The notes below the pieces were generated by a model, which had not been told where the DNA came from, searched no databases, and worked only from the letters and a program-made list of their open reading frames with translations. This document shows positions 47,012 to 54,868 of a stretch of DNA of 64,000 nucleotides, in pieces (position 1 is the first letter of the stretch; every line of letters starts with the position of its first letter). Position numbers and translations under genes: made by a program. This DNA is from CAZDCD01 sp964503885 (lineage in GTDB: Bacteria; Bacteroidota; Bacteroidia; Bacteroidales; UBA10428), in contig CAZDCD010000005.1 in assembly GCA_964503885.1 (NCBI GenBank), forward strand, positions 62,001 to 126,000, in the 5' to 3' direction.

Positions 47012-48241
47012 TTAGGGTTTATCTACATTCTCAAACACAACATCCGACTGCCTCAATACTTCCGGATTTATTAAATGGCCGGCAGTGATCCACTCTTTTA
47101 CTTTATTTCGTTCTATATCCGGCCGTTTTGCCGAGATGAAAGCAGCAACGATCTGATCTTTCCGGATCCAAAAAATGCTGAAATCCTGTTCATTAGGCTT
47201 TCCCTTTACTACGTAATCTTCGGCTCCTGCCGTATCTCCATAAAAATCGTACGAATAGTCAAAAAGATCCGAAAAAAAGTAGGGAATCTCTTTGTATATA
47301 AGCTGATGGCCTGCCATATTTTTAGCTGCCAGTTTACCCTGTTCAAAAGCATTTTGCCAGTGCTCTACACGGCGTGATTTGCCAAATATTGCATCGGGAT
47401 ACCGGGCCACATCACCGGCGGCATACACCCCCGGAATACTTGTTTCACAATACTCATTGACCGGTATGCCGTTATCTATGGTGAGACCGCTATTCCTGAA
47501 CAGCCCTGTTTCAGGTTCTACCCCGATACCTGCCACAATCATGTCGGTTTCAATTTCTTCCCCTGTATTCAATACAACATATTCCTTATCAGCCTTCTGT
47601 TTTAGGGAGGTCACTTTCTTGTTTTTCAGCAGGCTGACCCCTTTGGAACCGAACAGGTAATCAAAAAACATACCCAGTTCACGAGTTGCCAAAGAACTCA
47701 TAAGGAAATCCTCAGGGTATACCAGTGAAACTTCCAGTCCAAGCATTCTCAGTGATGCAGCGACTTCGGCAGCAATGAACTGGCCACCGATAACCACTAC
47801 TCTACCTGATTCTTTAGCTTTTTGTTTTATATCTTCTGCATCCCTGAGAGTTCTGAGATAATATACGTGACCTTCTGCCCCGGGAATGGTGAGTTTTCTT
47901 ACCTTGCTTCCGGTAGCGATCAGCAGTTTACCATAACCGACCTGTCCATTATTTTCAAGTGTCAGGGATTTTTTGGTGAGATTGACATCAACGACTTTTG
48001 TGCCTGTGAGTATTTCTATACCATGCTGATCATAGTATTGCTGATCATGTATCAGTATTTCATCGTCGTTTGATTTACCCGAAAGAAAGTCTTTTGATAA
48101 AAGCGGCCTGTTCATGGGCAACACAGGCTCAGCACCAATTACCAACAGTTCACCGGTGGAAATTTTCTGTTCGGCAAATTCTTCGGCTGCATATCCGGCT
48201 GCTGTTCCGCCTCCGAGGATCAAATATGTGTAAGTTTTCAT
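47012..48241 (-). CDS. FAD-dependent pyridine-nucleotide oxidoreductase (ferredoxin/rubredoxin reductase-like)
   Basis: 409 residues. FAD-binding loop ILGGGTAAGYAAEEFA, IATGSKVRKLTIPGAEG, a second dinucleotide fold VVVIGGQFIAAEVAASLRMLG for NAD(P)H, and the C-terminal FAD motif PGVYAAGDVARYPD. No CxxC redox motif, so it belongs to the AIF/rubredoxin-reductase-like group rather than thioredoxin reductases. The gene starts nine bases after the stop of the universal-stress-like gene, so the two form one operon. Confidence 0.88.
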   Translation of the reverse strand: MKTYTYLILGGGTAAGYAAEEFAEQKISTGELLVIGAEPVLPMNRPLLSKDFLSGKSNDDEILIHDQQYYDQHGIEILTGTKVVDVNLTKKSLTLENNGQVGYGKLLIATGSKVRKLTIPGAEGHVYYLRTLRDAEDIKQKAKESGRVVVIGGQFIAAEVAASLRMLGLEVSLVYPEDFLMSSLATRELGMFFDYLFGSKGVSLLKNKKVTSLKQKADKEYVVLNTGEEIETDMIVAGIGVEPETGLFRNSGLTIDNGIPVNEYCETSIPGVYAAGDVARYPDAIFGKSRRVEHWQNAFEQGKLAAKNMAGHQLIYKEIPYFFSDLFDYSYDFYGDTAGAEDYVVKGKPNEQDFSIFWIRKDQIVAAFISAKRPDIERNKVKEWITAGHLINPEVLRQSDVVFENVDKP

Positions 48242-48250
48242 CGTTTCAGG

Positions 48251-49018
48251 TTATATATGGTAATACAATGATACATTTGATTTGAGAAGAATCTCCTGGA
48301 CAAGTAAAGGATTGTTAAGATCCAGGGGATTAATATTCAACAGTGCAATCATATCAAGGTTTTTTTTCCATATCATAAAGTTCATCCCTTCAATTAGGCG
48401 CCGGTCATGAATAACATTTATCGAATACCGCTCGATCCCGTATTTTTCAGTTAGTGCATCCAGTTTTTGAATGGTATTGAAATTTTCTTCAGAAGAAGAG
48501 TCATTCAGAATTTGAAACAAATGGAGTTTAGCATGGAGCGATCCTAACAGATCATTCAATATTCCGAGTTGAGTCATTTCATCATCGCCGATGTCGGTAA
48601 TCAGAACACCAATATCTTTGTAACTTGAATATGATTTTGCCATAAGGATCACAGAACTTTTTATCCTGGTGACAAAATCATTATAAAAACGGGTCGTGAA
48701 ATTATGCTCCATTGTTTCTTCGAAGTCAGCCTCAACGATTACAATATCTATTTTTTTTTTAGTAATCTGCTTATCGATAAAATCAATATATCCGGCCATG
48801 CTATCATCATGGGAAATAATTACTCTTGCTGATGGATAGTCATTTAATAAGTTATACGACTTTTTGTTATGTACTGATTCATGACCGAGCACAAACAACT
48901 TTCCGCTTATACCGGAAAAAATATCTTTAACCAATTTTAACCCGGTAGAGGTATGGGTAGAAAAATTACTTGTAAACAAAATATTGTACATTAGATCCCG
49001 CAAAATTTTACCATTCAT
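48251..49018 (-). CDS. Tandem universal-stress-protein-like protein
   Basis: 255 residues if started at 49018; a second ATG at 48991 (MYNILFTSNFS) matches the usual USP opening better. Two copies of a Rossmann-like USP fold are visible (about 10-118 and 119-255; second copy begins YKDIGVLITDIGDDE). The ATP-binding G-x2-G-x9-GS pattern is not clear, so it may not bind ATP. Co-transcribed with the FAD oxidoreductase; a -24/-12 element and a palindrome lie upstream. Confidence 0.72.
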   Translation of the reverse strand: MNGKILRDLMYNILFTSNFSTHTSTGLKLVKDIFSGISGKLFVLGHESVHNKKSYNLLNDYPSARVIISHDDSMAGYIDFIDKQITKKKIDIVIVEADFEETMEHNFTTRFYNDFVTRIKSSVILMAKSYSSYKDIGVLITDIGDDEMTQLGILNDLLGSLHAKLHLFQILNDSSSEENFNTIQKLDALTEKYGIERYSINVIHDRRLIEGMNFMIWKKNLDMIALLNINPLDLNNPLLVQEILLKSNVSLYYHI

Positions 49019-49165
49019 TATACCCGCTTAATACTAATTTGTTTCCGGTTTGCACCTTTGATCTGTCATAATTGAAAATCCTGGCTTTTACAAAGAGTAT
49101 GAACCATTTTTACAACCAGGTCCGGTCAATAAACAACATGCGCGGGCTTTTCTTATTTTGTAGGT

Positions 49166-49182
49166 CGCCAAATTCATGCCAA
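49166..49182 (-). promoter_or_regulatory. Candidate sigma-54 promoter for the USP/FAD operon
   Basis: On the minus strand TTGGCATGAATTTGGCG has GG and GC separated by exactly ten bases and matches most consensus positions. Predicted start about 49155, with a 137-base leader. Confidence 0.55.
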
Positions 49183-49308
49183 TTTGGGGATATAAATAGT
49201 TCTCTTACAGATTATCAGCTTAAATACATATCAATGAATCAATTATTTGGCAACTGGAATTATAAAAATTTGGATTCGAACCAGATTATCATAAATTTGT
49301 ATCCGGCA

Positions 49309-49325
49309 TGTGAAATTTTTCCACA
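49309..49325. promoter_or_regulatory. Operator-like palindrome
   Basis: TGTGAAATTTTTCCACA, about 162 bases from the predicted start of the minus-strand USP/FAD operon. It could also act on the kinase gene to its right. Confidence 0.58.
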
Positions 49326-49408
49326 TAGCCTTCATTGATGATCCTTTTTATACTTTCAAGTGTTATATATTAGACTTAACCTCGTGAAATAAATTATTCA
49401 CAGCTCAA

Positions 49409-51772
49409 ATGAAAGGAGATAAACCTGTTATTGCGGACAACATATTTATCCTGAATTCATCCAATTACTTTGAGGCTGAGATTGTAAAAAAATGCTTTAA
49501 TATAGTTGGCGTGCTGGTAGTGGCCACAGATCTCTTCGGGAATATTACCCTGGTCAACAGTAAAGGCTGTGAAATCCTCGAATACACTGAAGATGAAATA
49601 ACGGGCAGAAACTGGATCGATGCATTTGCCGATGATGATAATAAAAAGGAATCGCGGATGCATTTTGAGAATTCGGTAAAGGGTTTGGTCGATGTGGTCC
49701 AGATGTTTCCTTATGTGATCAGGTCGAAATCGGGTAAAATAAAGATCATCGAAGCCAGATCAGTACTGATGAAGAATGAAAACAATGAGGCTATCGGGTT
49801 GCTCATCTCGGGAGAAGATGTGACCAACTTCCATACCGTGCAGAATGAGCTCCGCAATCTGATCTATCAGTACCGCACGCTGGCGGGTGGCATCCCTGAT
49901 ACGGATATGTACCTGTTTGACAGGGATCTCAGGTTTATCATCGCCGAAGGTACTGAAATGAGAAAGCTTAACTTCACGAACGAAGATTTTGAAGGAAAAA
50001 CCTTATATGAAATAATGGATGAAGAAACCAGGAAAGTTCTGATACCCCTTTATGAATCGGCTATTCAGGGAAAAGAAATTTCCACCGAATACCGCTATCG
50101 TGGAAATGACTACCTGATATGGCTGCTGCCGCTGAAAAACTTCGAAGATGAAATTTACGGGGGTATGACCATTACCCAGAATATTACAAAAGAAAAACAG
50201 GTTGAATCGAACCTGAGAAAGGCCAAAGAACTGGCAGAGGAATCAAACAGGGCAAAGAGCAGTTTTCTTGCCAGTGTAAGCCATGAAATCAGGACACCGT
50301 TAAATGCCATCATCGGGTTTACCGAACAGCTTTCTAAAACCCATCTATCAAAACAGCAAAAAAACTTTATCGATATCATCGACAAATCTTCGGAACATTT
50401 GCTTGCCCTGGTAAATGAAATTTTGGTATTATCCAAGATCGATGCGGGAGAGGTATATTTCAACGAAGAACCTTTTAAGCCTGTACAGGTCTTAAAAGAA
50501 GTCTACAACACGCTGAAGATCAAAGCCAGTGAAAAATCGTTGAATTTTAAATATATAGGCGATGAGAATGAAGACGTAATCGTGCTGGGTGATTCAATGC
50601 GCCTGAGACAAATTCTCATGAATGTGGTAACTAATGCCGTGAAGTTCACGGATTCAGGATTTGTAGAACTTAAATGCAATTGCTCTGAAGAGTCAGGGAG
50701 CCTTATTAAGGCAAGGTTTGAGGTGTTAGATACCGGAATTGGAATACCGGAGAATAAATTCACGGATATTTTTGAACAATTCAGGCAGGCGGACTCATTG
50801 ATATATAAGAAATACGGAGGAACCGGACTTGGCCTGACAATCAGCAAACACCTCGTTGAACTGCAGAACGGCACGATATCATTGCAAAGCGAACCAGGCA
50901 GAGGATCTCAGTTCGTTATAGAAATACCGTACAAAAAGTCGGTTCAGGAAATCTTTGAGATCCAGGAAGAAAACAGGGTAGATACGACAGTGCTGGCCGG
51001 AACAAAAATTCTGCTCGTTGACGATGACAGTGTGAACAGGCTTCTTGGAAAAACTATCCTCGAAAATTTCAAATGTAAGGTTGATATTGCCAATGATGGA
51101 AAAGAAGCCATAGATAAAATTTCCCTAAATGCGTACGATATTATTCTGCTGGACATTTTTATGCCAGAGATAAGCGGTATTGATGTGGCAAAGTATGTTC
51201 GCGAAGTGCGAAACGATAAAGATACCCTTATAATTGCCGTTACTGCGGCAGTGATGAAGAACGATATCATGCAATATTTTGATGCCGGGATCAATGATTA
51301 CCTTGTAAAGCCTTTCAGGGAGCTGAATCTTTTTAATAAGATCCATAAATCACTGGGATCGGCTAAAAGAATGGTCAACCTTAGTGAACTGGAGGATATT
51401 GAATTGAAATTGCATGAGAAAACTTTACTATATGACCTTGGTGAACTCGAACGGATTTCAAAGAACAATCCCGAATTTATCATCAAGATGCTGAATACCT
51501 TTATTCAGAATGCAAAAGAAGGGATGAAGGAGATGAACAGGCACCTGAAAAGCAGAAACTGGAAGCAGATCGGAGAACATGCACACAAACTGCTGCCTGC
51601 TTACCGGCATCTGCAGGTAAAATCAGTTATTTCAGACCTTATTGAGATCAAAACCAAAACCCTCTTCAATCCAAGTTATGAAGATGTACCTGAATTGGTC
51701 CGCAAGGTCATACGAGAGATTCATTCTTTAAACCTCAAGCTCAGGAAAGAGATCAGGCAGATAAAAAGATGA
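49409..51772 (+). CDS. Soluble hybrid histidine kinase with PAS, receiver and HPt domains
   Basis: 787 residues without membrane segments. PAS-like domains at about 25-145 and 150-270; HisKA with FLASVSHEIRTPLNAIIGF near 290; HATPase_c with NVVTNAVKF, DTGIGIP and GTGLGLTISKH; a receiver domain (KILLVDDDSVNRLLG, DIILLDIFMPE); and a C-terminal HPt-like helical bundle with GEHAHKLLPAYRHL. The full phosphorelay chain suggests it phosphorylates a separate response regulator, and the orphan NtrC-type regulator at 43768 is the obvious candidate by location. Confidence 0.92.
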   Translation: MKGDKPVIADNIFILNSSNYFEAEIVKKCFNIVGVLVVATDLFGNITLVNSKGCEILEYTEDEITGRNWIDAFADDDNKKESRMHFENSVKGLVDVVQMFPYVIRSKSGKIKIIEARSVLMKNENNEAIGLLISGEDVTNFHTVQNELRNLIYQYRTLAGGIPDTDMYLFDRDLRFIIAEGTEMRKLNFTNEDFEGKTLYEIMDEETRKVLIPLYESAIQGKEISTEYRYRGNDYLIWLLPLKNFEDEIYGGMTITQNITKEKQVESNLRKAKELAEESNRAKSSFLASVSHEIRTPLNAIIGFTEQLSKTHLSKQQKNFIDIIDKSSEHLLALVNEILVLSKIDAGEVYFNEEPFKPVQVLKEVYNTLKIKASEKSLNFKYIGDENEDVIVLGDSMRLRQILMNVVTNAVKFTDSGFVELKCNCSEESGSLIKARFEVLDTGIGIPENKFTDIFEQFRQADSLIYKKYGGTGLGLTISKHLVELQNGTISLQSEPGRGSQFVIEIPYKKSVQEIFEIQEENRVDTTVLAGTKILLVDDDSVNRLLGKTILENFKCKVDIANDGKEAIDKISLNAYDIILLDIFMPEISGIDVAKYVREVRNDKDTLIIAVTAAVMKNDIMQYFDAGINDYLVKPFRELNLFNKIHKSLGSAKRMVNLSELEDIELKLHEKTLLYDLGELERISKNNPEFIIKMLNTFIQNAKEGMKEMNRHLKSRNWKQIGEHAHKLLPAYRHLQVKSVISDLIEIKTKTLFNPSYEDVPELVRKVIREIHSLNLKLRKEIRQIKR

Positions 51773-52108
51773 CCAGCCGTTTTGGGGATAAAATCCTGAA
51801 TTTTAACAATTTCCTGAAAAATCTTCCCGGTTACTTGCCGAATGCATAAAAATAAACCCCCGGAACATTTTTGTACACGCCCTCAAACATAATCCCGCCT
51901 TCTATATTTATTGAGAACGCTCATTAGTTTTGCAGGCATTACTCTTGTGGATATTCCAGAAGTCCATATATCATAAACGATCATGCTGAAACAACAGTAA
52001 TTAAAAAAAAACGAGCACCCCCGGTGCATATAAGACCTATACATGTCGGTATGCACAATATTCTGTGACAAAATACAACAGACATTACGAGGAAAAATAA
52101 CCCAAACA

Positions 52109-52125
52109 GGGGAGTTTATTCTACA
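52109..52125. promoter_or_regulatory. Operator-like half-palindrome
   Basis: GGGGAGTTTATTCTACA: the right half fits the TTCYACA arm fully, the left half only partly. It is about 119 bases upstream of the predicted start for the USP/SodC operon, the same spacing as at the other loci. Confidence 0.4.
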
Positions 52126-52209
52126 AATCGACAATTCCATAATCCAGGACTGATTATTTAATATTCTCTTTATCAATATTATATAAATAAATTCGGTAAA
52201 TCGATTTAT

Positions 52210-52226
52210 CTGGTATGGAATTTATT
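52210..52226 (+). promoter_or_regulatory. Candidate -24/-12-like promoter of the USP-sodC operon
   Basis: CTGGTATGGAATTTATT: good -24 part, weak -12 part (TTAT rather than TTGC), similar to the element at 46675. Expected start near 52236. Confidence 0.4.
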
Positions 52227-52253
52227 CACAACTGAAATGTTTTAAAAAAAATC

Positions 52254-53111
52254 GTGATGAAAAAAATATTGATCTATACGACATTCGACGAAGAATCGAT
52301 GCATGCGATTAAATATGGTGTGGAGATGGCCCTTAAAGAAAACCTGGGAGTAGAGATATTGCATGTAATCAATACTGCGCATTACGGACCCGATTTTATG
52401 GCAACCGGCGATGAGTTCACCGGAGGATCCTATATTTCCTCAGCCATAAAACAAAATACAATTACTGCTACTGTTCACTTCAAAGAGATCACAGATGAGT
52501 TAAAAGCAAAATTCACAACGTTGCCGGAAATCCATACCAACCTAAAAACAGGCATTGACACGAAAGTGGTAGTTGATGAGACGAAACAGAAAGACGTTCT
52601 GATGTTGATTTTCCCGGGTTTTGATAAAGGAGAATTTTTCGATTTTATTACAGATATCCGGCCGGTAGTGATTTCACAGGCCAGGTGCCCGATACTGCTT
52701 ATACCCGAGGAGGTTTCTTTCAAACCCTTTAATACCATTATATATGCCACGGACTTTGAACAGGAGGATACAGAAGCCATGAAAAAGCTGGCTGAAATAG
52801 CCCGACCGTTCAACACCGACATTTTGGTAATGCACGTTACAAGCGATAAAGATTTTACCGAAAAGATCAAGGAAGAAGGGTTTACTGACCTGATCAGAAA
52901 AGAAACGGGTTACGATAAGATCTCTTTCTACCCGGTGAACGATACAAATGTGGAAGAGGCAATAATAAATTTCTCGGAAGAAAAGCAAGCCGATATTATT
53001 GCTGTACTCAGGGAAAATAAGAATTTCCTGGAAAAGATATTCAAAAAAAGCACCTCGAAAAGACTCATGAAAAAATCTTCAATACCCGTATTAATCTTTC
53101 ATAAACAATAA
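52254..53111 (+). CDS. Tandem universal stress protein
   Basis: 285 residues with two USP folds: MKKILIYTTFDEESMHAIKYGVEMA opening the first, FNTIIYATDFEQEDTEAMKKLAEIA opening the second, with the VMHVT strand and a C-terminal TSKRLMKKSSIPVLIFHK, typical of USP domains. Likely cytoplasmic stress or starvation protein. It is followed by sodC after 16 bases and by a SHOCT gene after another 15 bases. Confidence 0.88.
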   Translation: MMKKILIYTTFDEESMHAIKYGVEMALKENLGVEILHVINTAHYGPDFMATGDEFTGGSYISSAIKQNTITATVHFKEITDELKAKFTTLPEIHTNLKTGIDTKVVVDETKQKDVLMLIFPGFDKGEFFDFITDIRPVVISQARCPILLIPEEVSFKPFNTIIYATDFEQEDTEAMKKLAEIARPFNTDILVMHVTSDKDFTEKIKEEGFTDLIRKETGYDKISFYPVNDTNVEEAIINFSEEKQADIIAVLRENKNFLEKIFKKSTSKRLMKKSSIPVLIFHKQ

Positions 53112-53127
53112 TAGAGGAGATACCATT

Positions 53128-53694
53128 ATGAAAAGTAGAAATTTAATTCAGACCGGAATAATGCTGAGTGTATCCGCAATTCTATTAAGCGGATGCCAGA
53201 ATTCCAAACAGACCAAAGAGATACAGATAGCGCCCCGGATAACTGAGGCCATTTGTGTGCTGCATCCTACCGAGGGAAATACTGTTATGGGGATCGTTCA
53301 TTTTACCAAAGAAGGAAACGGAATTCGTGTTGTAGCCGATGTTAACGGTTTAACAGAAGGAAAACATGGTTTTCACATCCATGAATACGGAGATTGCAGC
53401 GCACCTGACGGAACGTCGGCTGGAGGCCATTTCAACCCTGAAAATACGCGGCATGGAGGCCCAAATGACAGCATCAGGCATGTCGGAGACCTGGGCAACA
53501 TTTTAGCAGACTCCACAGGGAATGCTCATCTTGAACTGACAGACACCCTGTTGGCATTCTCGGGCAAACATTCGATCATTGGCAGGGCAATAATTGTTCA
53601 CCAGGGTGAGGATGACCTTGTTTCACAGCCAACAGGCGCTGCAGGAGCAAGAGTAGCATGCGGGGTAATTGGAATTGCCAAAGAAAAACAATAA
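53128..53694 (+). CDS. sodC: Cu/Zn superoxide dismutase lipoprotein
   Basis: 188 residues with a lipoprotein signal (SAILLSGC). Metal ligands are visible: HGFHIHEYGDC, GGHFNPENTRHGGP, RHVGDLGN, GRAIIVHQGEDDL and the disulfide Cys in ARVACGVIGIA. It removes superoxide in the periplasm. An AGGAG ribosome binding site precedes the ATG. Co-transcribed with a universal stress protein. Confidence 0.95.
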   Translation: MKSRNLIQTGIMLSVSAILLSGCQNSKQTKEIQIAPRITEAICVLHPTEGNTVMGIVHFTKEGNGIRVVADVNGLTEGKHGFHIHEYGDCSAPDGTSAGGHFNPENTRHGGPNDSIRHVGDLGNILADSTGNAHLELTDTLLAFSGKHSIIGRAIIVHQGEDDLVSQPTGAAGARVACGVIGIAKEKQ

Positions 53695-53709
53695 TAGATT
53701 AAAAATATC

Positions 53710-53946
53710 ATGTGGCATGGATTGAATAATGGTTGGGGCATGATGTGGGGCTGGGGATGGATCTTTGGCCTTGTATTCATTGTCCTGATTGTATGGATGG
53801 TTGTCAGAATTACTTCTTCAAGAAACTATTACGGCAAACGTCCGGGGGATACCAAAGCAACATTGGACATTCTTAAGGAACGTTATGCCAGGGGAGAGAT
53901 CACTAAAAAAGAATTTGAAGAGATAAAAAAAGACATCCTGGATTGA
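53710..53946 (+). CDS. Small membrane protein with SHOCT domain
   Basis: 78 residues. A membrane segment (WGWIFGLVFIVLIVWMVVRI) follows a Trp/Gly/Met-rich opening, then the short C-terminal domain DILKERYARGEITKKEFEEIKKDIL, the SHOCT signature. Such small proteins are usually encoded next to stress or metal-handling genes; function unknown. Third gene of the USP-sodC operon. Confidence 0.88.
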   Translation: MWHGLNNGWGMMWGWGWIFGLVFIVLIVWMVVRITSSRNYYGKRPGDTKATLDILKERYARGEITKKEFEEIKKDILD

Positions 53947-54287
53947 ATGGATCGGTTCAGAAATGCAAGCTGCCGGATAATCGGCGAGCGGAAAATTAAA
54001 TCCAACCCATCGGCCTCAAAAGAATTGCCGAGGGCGCGGCACAGGTGAAACCCCGGCAACTTGCTATACACACCATTTAAAGGAACGCTGAAAGGCATCG
54101 CTGTCAATCTAAGCCAGGCTTTCAGGCTTCCAGGCTAAGCTTGACGGTTATGTCCTTCGGGGTTTTTCCTTTAGAGAATTTTTTTTGATACGGTTCTACC
54201 AGTACCGTACTTCTGAATACTACCCATCTGGCAGGGGTTGATTGTGTATAAAGCAACAACAGGCTCCGTTTTTTTCATGAACCATTA
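53947..54287. other. Intergenic region between convergent genes
   Basis: It holds a short direct repeat, CCAGGCTTTCAGGCTTCCAGGC, near 54115. Otherwise nothing recognisable. Confidence 0.5.
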
Positions 54288-54818
54288 TTAGTCGCTGTAT
54301 TGCGAATCGAGAATTTGTTTAGCCTTCAGTGAAGCGATTCCCTTCACGTTGGTGCTGTGCTTAAGAGCCTTCATCAACGGCTGATAACTTCTTTTTTCTT
54401 TCCTTGTCAGCAATTCATTAAATACATGATGTGCACTATCAAAAAGGTATGATGACTCATTATAAATGATTTCATGCAGGAGCGGTACCAATGCTCTGCG
54501 TCCTACATTTATCATTCCCTCGGCAGCAAGCCACCTGATATCGCTCTCTTCATCAGCAAGCAGTTTAAGGAGAACAGGGATCGATCCTACCGAATGCCTT
54601 GTTTCGAGTGATTTGGCCACTTCCCATCTTAATTGTTTGTTTCCGGATTCGCACAGTTTCGATAATTCATCAAGTACCATTGGTGCTATACCGGAAAGTT
54701 TCTCTCTCGCACTTTTTCTTTTGGTTGTCTGCGAACTTACCAGGTCTGGTAGCAGTGAAACTACTTCTTCGCTGAATTCACCAGGATCAAGATCAATTTT
54801 ATCTTTTAAAGTTTTCAT
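54288..54818 (-). CDS. HEAT-repeat protein
   Basis: 176 residues made of HEAT-type helical repeats (LRWEVAKSLETRHSVGSIPVLLKLLAD, DIRWLAAEGMINVGRRALVPLLHEI). Likely a soluble scaffold or interaction protein. It follows the P-type ATPase gene by 50 bases on the same strand, so it probably shares its transcript. Confidence 0.82.
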   Translation of the reverse strand: MKTLKDKIDLDPGEFSEEVVSLLPDLVSSQTTKRKSAREKLSGIAPMVLDELSKLCESGNKQLRWEVAKSLETRHSVGSIPVLLKLLADEESDIRWLAAEGMINVGRRALVPLLHEIIYNESSYLFDSAHHVFNELLTRKEKRSYQPLMKALKHSTNVKGIASLKAKQILDSQYSD

Positions 54819-54868
54819 CCTGTAAGGTATTAAATTTTTTAAAATTCAGCTTCGCTCTGTTCCTAATG

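Larger units (their letters stand above)
49019..49408. other. Intergenic region with regulatory sites
   Basis: It contains the -24/-12 element at 49166 and the palindrome at 49309. Near 49385 GTGAA-n8-TTCAC forms another inverted repeat before the kinase gene. A plus-strand frame at 49072-49338 shows no protein-like character. Confidence 0.6.
51773..52253. other. Intergenic region with regulatory sites
   Basis: It contains the element at 52210 and the half-site at 52109. A TGTGGATATTCC sequence near 51942 resembles another partial site. No convincing gene. Confidence 0.5.

Noticed and set aside
49072..49338. 88-codon plus-strand frame before the hybrid kinase
   Set aside because: Composition is not protein-like and it runs through the regulatory sites.
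51883..52176. 97-codon minus-strand frame
   Set aside because: Unusual Cys/Trp/Met-rich composition, no homology recognised and located in regulatory spacer.
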